Shown: positions 35,479-45,337, counted from the first letter of the stretch. The stretch is 64,000 bases of DNA from an uncultured Sphaerochaeta sp. (GCF_963666015.1 NZ_OY762555.1:1674001-1738000), one strand, 5' to 3'. Notes: generated by a model not told the origin, from the sequence alone. A program made the numbers and translations.

Positions 35479-37194
35479 ATGAAAACAAAAGATTCCTTCA
35501 CACCATGGGACAAGCTGTATCCCTATAAGGGCACGATGTACCATGCAACGTGGCCCACCCTCAAGGAACTTTTTGAGATAACGGTCGAACGCTTTGGCTG
35601 GCGGGTCTGTTGGAAGGAATTCGTACCAAACCCTGTTTCCTATACCTATAGTGAAGCTCTGGTCATCATAAAAGGGATCGCATCTTGGCTGATCAGTTCT
35701 GGTATCAGCAAGGGGGACAAGGTCATTGTCAGTGGGAAGAACAGTGTAGCATGGGGATTCGGATATTTTGCTGTCCTGTTTGCGGGAGCCACTGTCGTGC
35801 CTTTGGACAATGCATTAAGCGACGAGGACTTCATACGACTCGCAAAGTTCTCCGACTCCGCCGGGATGCTTGCCGACAGCAATAGACTGAAGAGCGTTGC
35901 TTCTGATCTTCCCATGAAGGCCGTTGCATGCCTTGAAGAGAACGGTCCGGCTGAATGGATCATGCACAAGAGCGCCGAATATATCGAGGCTGAACCATGT
36001 GGAGAGGATGATATTGCACAGATTCTCTTTACCTCCGGGACAACAGGGACTCCGAAGGGAGTCATGTTGACCCATAAGAATCTCGTCTCGGACATATTCC
36101 TCTCACAGGCAAACATGAATATTTTCGAGACAGACGTGTTCTATGCAATTCTGCCAATACACCATGCCTATACACTCCTGTCTGTATTACTGGTAGCAAT
36201 GGGCGTTGGTTCCTCCGTTGTATTCGGCAAGAAACTTGCTGTATCGCAGATACTCAAGGAACTTAAGCAAGGGGAAGTAACCATGTTCCTAGGCGTCCCG
36301 ATGCTCTTCAACAAGATGTATGGAGCCGTTGTGGATGGACTGAAGGAAAAGGGGTTGCTTGTATATGGAACTATACGGGGACTTATGGGCATCTCCGGGT
36401 GGCTCAAGAGAACGTTTGGCGTCAATGTGGGAAAACATTGGTTCAAGTTCCTGCTCAAGAAACTCTCGCTCGACACCAACAGGATCTGTATCTGCGGAGG
36501 TGGACCGCTTCCTGCATCGACGTTCAGGGGATTCAACGAACTCGGTATCGATTTCGTACAAGGGTATGGGCTTACCGAGACCTCCCCCATCACACATCTC
36601 AATCCCATCTATGCGTTCAAGGAATCCTCTGTCGGGAAGGTGATTGCAGGTACCGAGTGCAAGATAGTCAACCCTGACGAAGACGGAAACGGCCTAATCT
36701 TCATTCGTGGCCCACAGGTAATGAAAGGGTACTACAAGAATCCTGAGGCTACAGCTGAGGTGCTTGACCAGGATGGTTGGCTCAATACAGGGGATATTGG
36801 ACAGGTGGATGAGGAGAACTACCTTTTCCTGAGTGGGAGGGCCAAGTCTATTATCGTGAGCGAGGGAGGTAAGAACATCTTCCCAGAAGAGATTGAGGAC
36901 AAATTCCAGCTTTACACAGAAATTGAGCAGCTGTGTGTAATTGGGTACATCAAGGATAAGCAAAGCGCTGGTGAGCATGTGAGGATCATCATATTCCCCT
37001 CCCAGACATTTGCCGAAGGAAAGACTGCCGAAGCGATACAGGAGAGAATGGAGCAGATAGTCAAAGAGGTCAACGCTACCCTTCTTCCCTATAAAAGGAT
37101 AGAGATGGTCACGGTGGTTGATGAACCACTTTCCATGACCTCTTCCAAGAAGGTCCGTCGTTCTGAGGTCTCTGGGCGATATGAGATTGCTTAA
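35479..37194 (+). CDS. AMP-dependent acyl-CoA/acyl-ACP ligase
   Basis: 571 residues from ATG 35479 with AGGAGG 8 bases upstream. ANL-superfamily motifs: ILFTSGTTGTPKGVMLTHKN (182-201, P-loop), GYGLTETSP (adenylate site), GWLNTGDIG, and the late ...SEGGKNIFPEEIEDKF with hinge. It adenylates a fatty acid and transfers it to CoA or ACP. It begins a three-gene operon whose last member is an acyl-ACP thioesterase, so the two could cycle acyl groups. Its last 14 bp overlap the HsdM/HsdS-like gene, giving tight coupling. Confidence 0.92.
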   Translation: MKTKDSFTPWDKLYPYKGTMYHATWPTLKELFEITVERFGWRVCWKEFVPNPVSYTYSEALVIIKGIASWLISSGISKGDKVIVSGKNSVAWGFGYFAVLFAGATVVPLDNALSDEDFIRLAKFSDSAGMLADSNRLKSVASDLPMKAVACLEENGPAEWIMHKSAEYIEAEPCGEDDIAQILFTSGTTGTPKGVMLTHKNLVSDIFLSQANMNIFETDVFYAILPIHHAYTLLSVLLVAMGVGSSVVFGKKLAVSQILKELKQGEVTMFLGVPMLFNKMYGAVVDGLKEKGLLVYGTIRGLMGISGWLKRTFGVNVGKHWFKFLLKKLSLDTNRICICGGGPLPASTFRGFNELGIDFVQGYGLTETSPITHLNPIYAFKESSVGKVIAGTECKIVNPDEDGNGLIFIRGPQVMKGYYKNPEATAEVLDQDGWLNTGDIGQVDEENYLFLSGRAKSIIVSEGGKNIFPEEIEDKFQLYTEIEQLCVIGYIKDKQSAGEHVRIIIFPSQTFAEGKTAEAIQERMEQIVKEVNATLLPYKRIEMVTVVDEPLSMTSSKKVRRSEVSGRYEIA

Positions 37195-39865
37195 AGGTGA
37201 ATTGAGGGAGGACACGGACAAACTTTCCGCCAGGGCATGGAAGATAGCCGGGGTTCTGGAGCAACGTTTTCCTGGTTGGGACTCCCGTCGATACATCATT
37301 GCAATGCTTATCTATCGATATCTCTCCCAGGAGATGGAGCAATTTGCGGAAGAACAACCGGAACTGGAGTTGCATCAGAAGCGCTACAGAACCATGGATG
37401 ACGAGGAGGCAGAAGCGCTTGCAGATGAGGCGTCTTCCACGATTGGTTTCTTCATTCCTCCAAGTGGACTCTTCTGCAATGTGTACCGGGATGCCCCAAG
37501 AGATGGGAATCTGGGAAAAACCTTGGAATGGGTTTTCTCCGATATTGAGGAATCAGCGGTCGGATACGCGAGTGAGAGCGTCTTCAGGAACCTCTCAAGT
37601 CATCTTGCTAAAGATGAAATTGAACTGGGTGCTGTTCCCAGAACAAGAAAGCAGAAGCTATACACCTTGATGAAGGCCGTTTCAAGTATCAGTCCAGAGG
37701 CCATTTCCGATATGACGCGTACCTTTGAGCACCTGCTTGACCAGTATTCCAGGCCTCAGGCAACAGGAAACGGAAGGTTCGAAGCACAGTTTATCCCTAA
37801 TCTGCTTATTCTCCTTGTTTGCGGGGGGAAAAAATCCATACAGTCGTTTTATGACCCCTACTGTGGAACAGGTGTGCTGTTATCCCATGCACGCTTTCGC
37901 CTTGCCGAGGGGGGCTGTTTGTATGGCCAGAGCGAAACGATATCAGAGTACAACATGGCCCGTTTCTTCATGTTTCTCATCCACCTCGAACCAACTCGTT
38001 TCTCATTGGCCTATGGCGATTCACTCACGTCTTTCGAATCCTTTGGAGGGCGTACGTTTGACGCAATCGCCAGCATACTCCCCATGAAGAAGCGATGGGC
38101 CAGAGATGAGGATGCCTCTCTTGTAAAGGACAGCCGTTTCAGTCCTGCAGGAGTCCTGGCTCCGAAGGCAAAGACTGACCTGGCATACGTCATGCACTCA
38201 GTGTCATGCCTCAGTGAGAGAGGAACTGCAGCATTCGCCCTGGGCGAAGGGGCACTGAGCCGGGAAAGGGCTGAGAAGACAATACGCAGATGGCTTCTGG
38301 AGAACAACCTTGTCGATGCTGTCATCAGAATTCCGGCCTATGGCCTTCATACAGATACGATGCATCAGTATATGCTTGTTATACGAAAGGGAAGAAGGGA
38401 GAACACCATTCTTTTCATCGATGCATCTTCCCAAACCAAAGATAAAAGGCCTTCCTTCATATTGATCAGTGAGGTATCCCATATATACAACGAGCAAAGG
38501 GAAGTGCCCCACTATGCTTGCCTTGTAAACAGGGAAGTGGTTTTAGGAAACGGGTGTGATCTCAGGCCGTTTCACTATGTTGAGCGTAATCACCCTTGCG
38601 AAGGGGAATCATGGGCGTCGCTTGAAAAAACCATAGAGAAGACAAGAAGTGAACTTGCATTGTTGGCTGTCTCCACCACCACTCTTGCTTCGTTGGGAAG
38701 AGAGCTTGATCAGGCACCTGTCCTGCCTGTTGGCAATGCAGCTACCATCAAAGGGGGAAAGAACATAAGAGCTCATGCATTCACTGATTCCCCTGAGGGT
38801 ATTGAGTACGTGAGGACCTCAGATCTTGCCTGTGTTTCCAGCGATTACCTCCTCGTTAATCCATCCGTGCTCAGGTTTGCACCGGAGGTAACCACTGTAA
38901 AAATGTTTGAGAAGAACACGGTACTTATTCCCAAGCATGCCACCGGTATTAGATCGGGCAGAAGAGGCATCCTGGCAAAAAGATCGGCTGTAGATGGAAA
39001 CCTGTTGTGCCTTGTTCCACAGGAAGGGGTAGACGAGGAGTACCTGCTACATGCATTCGGGTCCTGGACCCGTGAGGTATGGCTCAAGAGAACCGACCGC
39101 AAGGGAGTACTGAGATGTTCCGATACTGTTACTGCCATGATCAGGGTCCCCCCTATGGGAGTACAGAAGCAGGTAAACGAGACAATACGTTCCCTTGAAG
39201 CCTCTGAGCGGTTGTTGAAAAAGAGGATTTCCCTGTTGAGAAAACGCTTGGGGAAGCGTCTGTATGAGCTCATGATGTCCATTACTGATGCGCCCCGCTT
39301 CCCTGTTTCTGCTGTTGCGGAAGTCTCGAAGATTCCTGGTTACCAGTACAACAAGTTTGTGAGGTACGCTGATTCGGGTGCATGTATTGCCCTGAGGGGA
39401 TGCAATGTGAAGCACGGTCGCCTCGATCTGTCAGATGCACAACGCCTTGATGATACGGTTCTGCCTGAGATCAGCTGTGCGCTTCTCCATGCAGGGGATA
39501 TCCTGTTCACCTATATAGGCTCCCCGGGTCATACCGCTCTGGTGGATTGCGATGATCTCTACTATCTGGAGCCTGGCGTAGCCCTGATCAGAGTTAATGA
39601 GACAAAGGTGCTTCCTGCGTATCTGCACTACTGGTACCTGAACAGCCCCGATTGCAGGGTACGTGAGGAGAGACATGTGGGCAGAAGAAGCATTCCCTTC
39701 GACCGCATACGAAGTTTCAAGGTTGGGCTTCCTCCGCTGGAGCGGCAACGGGAGATTGTCGAGGAGCTCGAGAGTGGATACATGGCAAGGGTTATTGAGT
39801 CAGAAAGAGCATTGGAGGTAGTCCATACGAGTCTTGAGATGCTTGTTTCAAAGCTTGCTCTGTGA
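37181..39865 (+). CDS. Fused HsdM-HsdS-like protein with degenerate methylase motif
   Basis: 894 residues. Residues 1-130 match the helical N-terminus of type I methylases. About 180-460 is an N6-adenine methylase fold with motif I DPYCGTG (225-231) and GQSETI, but the catalytic NPPF/Y is replaced by SILPM (298-302), so methylation is doubtful. KRW, SRFSPAGVLAPKAKTDLAYVMH and DAVIRIPAYGLHTDTMHQYMLVIRK are otherwise well kept. The C-terminal 400 residues contain two HsdS-like target-recognition units joined by a coiled coil (IRSLEASERLLKKRISLLRKRL). No HsdR is in the window. It overlaps the ligase by 14 bp and is followed by the thioesterase after 16 bp. A non-catalytic DNA-binding regulator is one inference. 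Confidence 0.8.
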   Translation: MRLLKGELREDTDKLSARAWKIAGVLEQRFPGWDSRRYIIAMLIYRYLSQEMEQFAEEQPELELHQKRYRTMDDEEAEALADEASSTIGFFIPPSGLFCNVYRDAPRDGNLGKTLEWVFSDIEESAVGYASESVFRNLSSHLAKDEIELGAVPRTRKQKLYTLMKAVSSISPEAISDMTRTFEHLLDQYSRPQATGNGRFEAQFIPNLLILLVCGGKKSIQSFYDPYCGTGVLLSHARFRLAEGGCLYGQSETISEYNMARFFMFLIHLEPTRFSLAYGDSLTSFESFGGRTFDAIASILPMKKRWARDEDASLVKDSRFSPAGVLAPKAKTDLAYVMHSVSCLSERGTAAFALGEGALSRERAEKTIRRWLLENNLVDAVIRIPAYGLHTDTMHQYMLVIRKGRRENTILFIDASSQTKDKRPSFILISEVSHIYNEQREVPHYACLVNREVVLGNGCDLRPFHYVERNHPCEGESWASLEKTIEKTRSELALLAVSTTTLASLGRELDQAPVLPVGNAATIKGGKNIRAHAFTDSPEGIEYVRTSDLACVSSDYLLVNPSVLRFAPEVTTVKMFEKNTVLIPKHATGIRSGRRGILAKRSAVDGNLLCLVPQEGVDEEYLLHAFGSWTREVWLKRTDRKGVLRCSDTVTAMIRVPPMGVQKQVNETIRSLEASERLLKKRISLLRKRLGKRLYELMMSITDAPRFPVSAVAEVSKIPGYQYNKFVRYADSGACIALRGCNVKHGRLDLSDAQRLDDTVLPEISCALLHAGDILFTYIGSPGHTALVDCDDLYYLEPGVALIRVNETKVLPAYLHYWYLNSPDCRVREERHVGRRSIPFDRIRSFKVGLPPLERQREIVEELESGYMARVIESERALEVVHTSLEMLVSKLAL

Positions 39866-39881
39866 ACTGGAAGGTGAGTAT

Positions 39882-40673
39882 ATGGATATTGATGCCAATA
39901 ATATAGGGTATGGGAGTGATCGGGTACGGGTTGTCGATTGTGATACGTTCTACCGTGTGAAGCCAGTGAAGTACTTTGCGATCAACCAGGAAATGGCTGC
40001 AATACATGCCGATATGTTTGGTTGCGGGCATAGAGCGCTGTTGGACGGTGAACATCGGGCTTGGATGATCTTCAGGACCAGGATGTACATTCACCATCTA
40101 GCTGCCTGGAGGACTGGATTCGAGGCTGAGACGTGGTGTCAGGAGGGCCATAGGCTCTTCTTCCCTCGTGCTGTTACGGCAAAGGAGGTGGGTGGGGGGC
40201 CTCTGTTTGAGGCATACAACCATTGGATTGTCCTGGACATGGAACAGGGGAGACCCGAAAAGCCATCATACCTTGAGAGAAGGTTGTGTTTTCCGCCTAC
40301 AAACGAGAGGTGGTTCGATCCTGCTTTTCCGAAGTTCCCTCTAATAGAGGATTTCTCAAAAGAGATTGTAGGCAGGGACAAGGTGCATATGGACTATTAT
40401 GACTATGATTACAACAGGCATGTGAACAACCTGAGCTATATTGACTGGATGATGGCCTCCTTTCCCTTTGAGCATCTGGATACGTACTACCCTTCTTTCA
40501 TCGATGTCGAATGGAGAAGGCAGTGTCACCATGGGGATGCACTCGTGGTGGAAACGAGAAGCAGGGATGCAAATCAGTTTCTGACTTGTATCAAGAGAAC
40601 TGATGCTCCTGGTGTTGAGGAAGTGGTTTTTCATGCAGTCACGTATTGGGAGAAACGATGCACACTAGTTTGA
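39882..40673 (+). CDS. Acyl-ACP thioesterase (FatA/FatB type)
   Basis: 263 residues from ATG 39882 preceded by GGAAGG. Double hot-dog fold. The first half has the substrate channel region (RTRMYIHHLAAWRTGFEAETW), and the second half carries YNRHVNNLSYIDWM (177-190), the conserved Asp/Asn-His catalytic block. It hydrolyses acyl-ACP to a free fatty acid, setting chain length. It shares an operon with an acyl ligase and the odd HsdM/S fusion, and ends 15 bp from a convergent transposase gene. Confidence 0.9.
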   Translation: MDIDANNIGYGSDRVRVVDCDTFYRVKPVKYFAINQEMAAIHADMFGCGHRALLDGEHRAWMIFRTRMYIHHLAAWRTGFEAETWCQEGHRLFFPRAVTAKEVGGGPLFEAYNHWIVLDMEQGRPEKPSYLERRLCFPPTNERWFDPAFPKFPLIEDFSKEIVGRDKVHMDYYDYDYNRHVNNLSYIDWMMASFPFEHLDTYYPSFIDVEWRRQCHHGDALVVETRSRDANQFLTCIKRTDAPGVEEVVFHAVTYWEKRCTLV

Positions 40674-40688
40674 GAGATACCAATAAGA

Positions 40689-41504
40689 TTACCTTTCCTC
40701 CTGCTTGCTGAGCCTCCTCACCGTCTCATGGCTTACATGAAGAAAGCTGGCAATGTCCCTGAGGGCATGGCCATCGGTTACTGCAGCATGGACAAATTGG
40801 TTCCTGAGTTCTCTGGAGAGTGGTGACTTTGCCCCTGAGACAACCATGGTACGAAGCTCCTCAAGATTCCGCTTTGCGAGTGTCCGATCCAGGAGACAGG
40901 AGAGCCGTTCCCTGGTCTCCTCCCGCTTGTCGATGATGGTGGCAAAACCTACTTGTGGAGTCCATTTCTCATGTTCTGTGCACTCCCTGTAGCGATCCAG
41001 TGCCAGGGAGGGATCTGGGGAGAAGAGGGAAAGCAAGGTTGTCCTTGCGATTATATAGGTGTCTCCGGTGCACACTTCCGTGTGACCACTCCATCGATAT
41101 GCAGAGGGGGTGGCAGCCAGGCCGGCCTTGACGGGGTTCTGGACTATGTAGCGGATGATGCTGAAGAGTTTGTGGGTTTCACTCACGAGGTAGCTCTTGT
41201 AGCGGTCTCCATAGATGGTGCCGGTGCGGTTGTACCGGCTGTTGTAGTAGAGACTGTAATGACGGTTGAGAAACCAGATGATGGAAGAGAGGGGGACACT
41301 GCCAACCTTGATGAGGAGGTGGTAGTGGTTGTCCATGAGGGCGTACTGGAGCAGGAGTGCACCGTGGGTGGTCAGTGCTGTCGAGAGAAGACTGAGAAAC
41401 TCCTTTTTGTCACGGGTGTTCTCGTAGATGTAGTTCCTGTTGTTGCCCCTCTGGATGACGTGATGAATGGTACCTGGTGTGTCGTTTCTCTTCCTCCTGG
41501 GCAT
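40689..41504 (-). CDS. RAYT-type Y1 transposase
   Basis: 271 residues. N-terminal TIHHVIQRGNNRNYIYE, HUH motif MDNHYHLLI, and catalytic Tyr in FSIIRYIVQNPVKAGL. A C-terminal helix-turn-helix (DIASFLHVSHETVRRLSK) is added, as in chromosomal REP-associated transposases. AGGAGG precedes the ATG, only 4 bp after dprA, so it rides on the com operon. No REP array was noticed beside it. Single-copy domesticated transposase likely. Confidence 0.88.
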   Translation of the reverse strand: MPRRKRNDTPGTIHHVIQRGNNRNYIYENTRDKKEFLSLLSTALTTHGALLLQYALMDNHYHLLIKVGSVPLSSIIWFLNRHYSLYYNSRYNRTGTIYGDRYKSYLVSETHKLFSIIRYIVQNPVKAGLAATPSAYRWSGHTEVCTGDTYIIARTTLLSLFSPDPSLALDRYRECTEHEKWTPQVGFATIIDKREETRERLSCLLDRTLAKRNLEELRTMVVSGAKSPLSRELRNQFVHAAVTDGHALRDIASFLHVSHETVRRLSKQEER

Positions 41505-41508
41505 ATGA

Positions 41509-42606
41509 TCAAAGGCCTCCTACCAGGTGCCACCTGCCATCCGGGCGAAATACAATCCTCCCTGAGAGTTCCATATCGGTTAGGCACTCCATGACAGAGA
41601 GGCTCAGATCAGGGACCATGTCCAAAATCTCACTGGTGGTGAGGGGGTTGCCATTCAGGGCTAGGATAACGTCCTCCTCATCGTGATGGGAGGTGGGTAT
41701 GCTGTTGTAGCAACCACCAAATTGTAGTTGGTCGTCATAGTAGGCCTTGGCTCCTTCAGTGAGCAGGAGATTAGTGCCTGAGCTCCTTGGTTCAAGCAGG
41801 GTGTTGGGGACCGCCAGTACCTGTTTCCCCTTTTTCAGAGCGCTGCGGGCAGTATGCATACTGCCACTCCGCTTCCTGGCTTCCACGACCAGAAGGGTGT
41901 CACACCAGGTGGCGAGTACGGCATTCCTTCCGATGAAGCGGAAGGGCAAGGCTTCCTTGCCATAGGCGTAGGGGGTGATGACTGCCCCGGTATCTGCAAT
42001 CCGTTCCATGAGTTCAGTATGTGATGCCGGCTGGGCTTTGTGCAGACCGCAAGGGATGAAGGCGTAGGTGATACCGTTGTATTCGAGTGTGGTCTGATGG
42101 GCAAGTGCGTCAATACCGAATGAGAGCCCTGAGGCAACGATGGTCCCCTTTTCAACCAAGGTTGCTACTGCGGCCTTGGTCACCAAGTTCCCGTAGGATG
42201 TGCTTGCGCGAGACCCGATGACACCTGTGATGGGTATTTCAGGTGAGGAGAGTTTTCCTTTGTAGTAAAGCACGAGGGGTGCTTTCTGGTCGGTTGCATA
42301 GATACTCTGGTAGTGTGGGTGATCAGGAGAGAGGAGGCGGATGGAATGCTGTTCATTGTTGGCGAGGATGGTCTCAGCATCGGCAAGGCTACGTGAACTC
42401 CAGACAGACCCATAAGATTCCCTCCTGCTGTCAGCAACGGAACCAGTTTTTTCCTTATTTATTTCCATTATATCGGTGATGGTAGTGGGGCTTGCGTGAA
42501 AGATGTTCTCAGGACGGGAGAGCGCTGAGATAAGTTTCCGTTTATCCCTGAGGGTGATGCCCCGCATTTCGTTGAGCCAGATCCAGTAGATTGTTTGGTC
42601 ATGCAT
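41509..42606 (-). CDS. dprA: DNA-processing protein DprA
   Basis: 365 residues from ATG 42606 (MHDQTIYWIWL). Rossmann-type DprA core: GVIGSRASTSYG, VASGLSFGIDALAH, FIPCG, FRFIGRNAVLATWCDTLLVVEARKRSGSMHTA. A short C-terminal winged-helix-like tail follows (NPLTTSEILDMVPDLSLSVMECLTDMEL). DprA loads RecA on incoming single-stranded DNA in transformation. It overlaps the ComM gene by 8 bp. The pair suggests a DNA-uptake capacity, but no uptake machinery is in the window. Confidence 0.93.
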   Translation of the reverse strand: MHDQTIYWIWLNEMRGITLRDKRKLISALSRPENIFHASPTTITDIMEINKEKTGSVADSRRESYGSVWSSRSLADAETILANNEQHSIRLLSPDHPHYQSIYATDQKAPLVLYYKGKLSSPEIPITGVIGSRASTSYGNLVTKAAVATLVEKGTIVASGLSFGIDALAHQTTLEYNGITYAFIPCGLHKAQPASHTELMERIADTGAVITPYAYGKEALPFRFIGRNAVLATWCDTLLVVEARKRSGSMHTARSALKKGKQVLAVPNTLLEPRSSGTNLLLTEGAKAYYDDQLQFGGCYNSIPTSHHDEEDVILALNGNPLTTSEILDMVPDLSLSVMECLTDMELSGRIVFRPDGRWHLVGGL

Positions 42607-44140
42607 GGTGGGCCGCCTCCTTTTCGAGGTCACGGGAGAAAAGTGCGTGGATGAGATGGGATTTCTCAATGGTGTCACTTCCCTGTATATCGGCGAAGGT
42701 CCTCGCAAGCTTGAGGGTCTTGTAGCGGGCACGGACTGAGAGTTGGTCCTTCTCATAGGTTTTCTGCAGGAGAGCGGCACACTTGTCGTCGAGGGTGCAG
42801 TACCTCCTAAGCTGGGAGCTATTCATCTGGGAGTTGGTGGTGATGTGCTCCCCTCCTTTGAAGAATCGGTGTTTCTGGCGCTCACGCGCCTGCATGACCG
42901 AGTCCCTGAGGTCCTTGGAGCTGGTATTGCCTTTCATGAGATGACCATCCTTGAACTCCACCCGGCCGACGTACTTCTGCATGTCTATGCGGTCAAGGAT
43001 GGGGCCTGATATGCGTTGGCGGTAGGTCCTGATGGCATAGGGGGTGCATTCACAACGTGAGGTGCCTGCGTAGCCACAGGGACAGGGGTTCATGGCTGCA
43101 ACAAGCATGAAGTCGGAGGGATAGCGGTTGGTTTGGTTGACTCGGCTTATGGTAACGCGTTTGTCCTCAAGGGGGAGGCGTAGGGATTCAAGGGTTTTCC
43201 GTCCGAACTCGGGCAGTTCATCTAGAAAGAGGATGCCTCGGTGGGCAAGGGTCACTTCCCCTGGTTTTGCCTGTGGGCCCCCTCCTATGAGGGCATGGGA
43301 GGACATGTTGTAGTGGGGGCACCTGAAGGGTCTGTTTCTCTTGAGCTCATGGCCGTCAAGTTCCCCTGCTATGCTGTAAATGGAGGAGACTTCCAATATT
43401 TCCTGCTCATTCATGGGAGGGAGGATGGTAGGGAGCAACCGAGCCATTAGCGTCTTCCCTGCTCCGGGGATCCCTACCAAGAGAAGGTTGTGGTTTCCTG
43501 CAACGGCTGCTGCAAGGTAAGGAAGGATGTCATCATGTCCGACGACATCGATGAAATCGCCGTCCTTGCTGGCATTCTCCTGAAGGATGGGGTCCTGGTC
43601 TGTTTTATGGGGGGAGAGATGCAATCGACCTTCCAGGTATTGGATTACCTCTGTGATAGTACCACAGGCGATGATGTCCAGGTCCTTGACCAGGGAGGCC
43701 TCATTGGCACAGTCCTCTGGAACGATGAGTTTCTTCCAACCCATGCTGCGTGCCTGGATTGCCATGGGCAGTACGCCGTTGAACCCAACGAGGGTTCCTG
43801 TGGTGCTGATTCCCCCGACACAGGCTATTTCCTGCCAATCCTCAATCCTTGGCCTGACCTGCTTCGATTCAACCAGAAGGCCGAGAAGCATGGGAAGATC
43901 GAGGTAGGCTCCCCTCTTGGGGATGTCACTGGGGCTGAGGTTTACCACGACCTTTTTTGATGGGTAGGCAAAGGAGAGTTCCTCTGTACAGGCTTCCATT
44001 CTATCCTTTGCTTCCTTCACTGCTGCATCACCAAGGCCGACGATGGTGGTTGCCTGCAGGCCTGCTATGATTGATACCTCCACCGCGAGGGGGTATCCTT
44101 CTATTCCGTTGATTCCGAGACTTCTTATGACGGTTGCCAC
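42599..44140 (-). CDS. comM: YifB/ComM family Mg-chelatase-like ATPase
   Basis: 513 residues starting at GTG 44140 behind AAAGGAGGAG. An N-terminal Lon-protease-like domain (1-170) precedes the AAA+ core: Walker A GIPGAGKT (223-230), LFLDELPEF, and a C-terminal chelatase-like lid. A Cys cluster NPCPCGYAGTSRCEC sits in the AAA+ part. ComM is a helicase for branch migration during natural transformation. First gene of comM-dprA-RAYT. Confidence 0.93.
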   Translation of the reverse strand: MATVIRSLGINGIEGYPLAVEVSIIAGLQATTIVGLGDAAVKEAKDRMEACTEELSFAYPSKKVVVNLSPSDIPKRGAYLDLPMLLGLLVESKQVRPRIEDWQEIACVGGISTTGTLVGFNGVLPMAIQARSMGWKKLIVPEDCANEASLVKDLDIIACGTITEVIQYLEGRLHLSPHKTDQDPILQENASKDGDFIDVVGHDDILPYLAAAVAGNHNLLLVGIPGAGKTLMARLLPTILPPMNEQEILEVSSIYSIAGELDGHELKRNRPFRCPHYNMSSHALIGGGPQAKPGEVTLAHRGILFLDELPEFGRKTLESLRLPLEDKRVTISRVNQTNRYPSDFMLVAAMNPCPCGYAGTSRCECTPYAIRTYRQRISGPILDRIDMQKYVGRVEFKDGHLMKGNTSSKDLRDSVMQARERQKHRFFKGGEHITTNSQMNSSQLRRYCTLDDKCAALLQKTYEKDQLSVRARYKTLKLARTFADIQGSDTIEKSHLIHALFSRDLEKEAAHHA

Positions 44141-44334
44141 TGTGTTGCTCCTCCTTTCTATAGGGAAAGGGCAGGACTGTGACCTTTTGCTTCAGAAGTT
44201 GGGCGATAATTCAGAGAAAAAAGAAGGAGAGAAGAGGAGCAGCAGAGAGCGTGGTTATTATTACACTGCTGAGAGCGGGAAAGGGGACAGCGACTCCTGG
44301 TCTGATAATTACAGGTTGGAGTGCTTCTTTACTG
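44141..44334. other. Short spacer, comM upstream region
   Basis: About 190 bases with no gene; should contain the comM promoter. No clear -35/-10 pair or terminator for the AEC gene was seen. Confidence 0.3.
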
Positions 44335-45309
44335 TTATATGACTTTGACCATGAGCATCTGTAGGGGGATGACCACCACCAGGAGTGCTGTCGTTACCAT
44401 CCATCCGGCATTTGCAAGGTCGACATCCAGATCATAGATGGAGGGAGGTACCAGCGCGGTAAATCCTACCGGCATTGAAGAAAGAATGAGGATTACCTTC
44501 AATGGTAGCCCATTATCGATGTCTCCAAGGCCGAGGAGATAGGCTGTCCCTGTCACCACAACCGGGACAAGCAGATACTTGATCGCAGATACAAGAAGAG
44601 CTGGCTTGAGATAGGCCTGTATTTTGCCGAATTTCATTGCCATTCCAATGGAGATAAGCAAGATCAGGCTTGCTGATGGGATGATCACTGCGTTGAGGTT
44701 GCTGTAAAATGCAGGTCTGGGTACCTCTAGGGTGTTGAGCACAAGACCGATGATAATACTTGCAACGGTAACGAGAACGAAGGGGTCAGCGAGTATTTTC
44801 AATGCTTTCCCTCTCTTTTCTTTTTGCTGCAAGAGAGGCGAAAAGCTTTTTGCAGCGGGAAACCATATGGTATAGGAGATGATTTGCTCAAACAGCTTGT
44901 ACATGGCTACCAGTGCAAAGGCAGCTTCTCCCAAGAAGACATATACCAAAAGCGCTCCGATTGACCCTACGTTGGACATTGCCCCACAACTGAGAAAGGC
45001 TCCCTGTTGCCTTGGCTTCAGTCTGATGAGCTTTCCAATGACAAGGGCTGCAAGTCCTCCGGTTATCATTGCAAGGATTCCTATTGCAGGCATGAGTGTT
45101 ATGCGTACATTGTCAAACGAAAGGATCCAGATGGCTCCTATCGTGGCAATTGGATTGAGGCAGAGCAGTACTACCCTCTGGAGGATTTTCCTTTGTTTGG
45201 CAAGAGAGGCATCTACTTTAATCTTGCCAGTGAGGGCAAGCCTTTGGCTGATGTACCCTATTACCAGTCCTATGGTAATTATTGACAGAGAGAATACGAG
45301 TTTCTGCAT
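44335..45309 (-). CDS. AEC-family permease
   Basis: 324 residues, about ten membrane spans. It has the auxin-efflux-carrier pattern: FLSCGAMSNVGSIGALLVYVFLG with a broken helix in the first half, and IPSASLILLISIGMAM and PVGFTALVPPSIYDLDVDLANAGWMVTTAL in the second. Such carriers move small organic acids or act as sensors. A TTTGTATACAAA palindrome lies 29 bp upstream of the start. No metabolic neighbour gives a substrate. Confidence 0.85.
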   Translation of the reverse strand: MQKLVFSLSIITIGLVIGYISQRLALTGKIKVDASLAKQRKILQRVVLLCLNPIATIGAIWILSFDNVRITLMPAIGILAMITGGLAALVIGKLIRLKPRQQGAFLSCGAMSNVGSIGALLVYVFLGEAAFALVAMYKLFEQIISYTIWFPAAKSFSPLLQQKEKRGKALKILADPFVLVTVASIIIGLVLNTLEVPRPAFYSNLNAVIIPSASLILLISIGMAMKFGKIQAYLKPALLVSAIKYLLVPVVVTGTAYLLGLGDIDNGLPLKVILILSSMPVGFTALVPPSIYDLDVDLANAGWMVTTALLVVVIPLQMLMVKVI

Positions 45310-45337
45310 GACAACCTCATTGAGCTTTTATAAATAT

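Noticed and set aside
40953..41594. 213-codon open frame on the plus strand
   Set aside because: Antisense to the RAYT gene; valine/glycine-rich low-complexity product typical of shadow frames.
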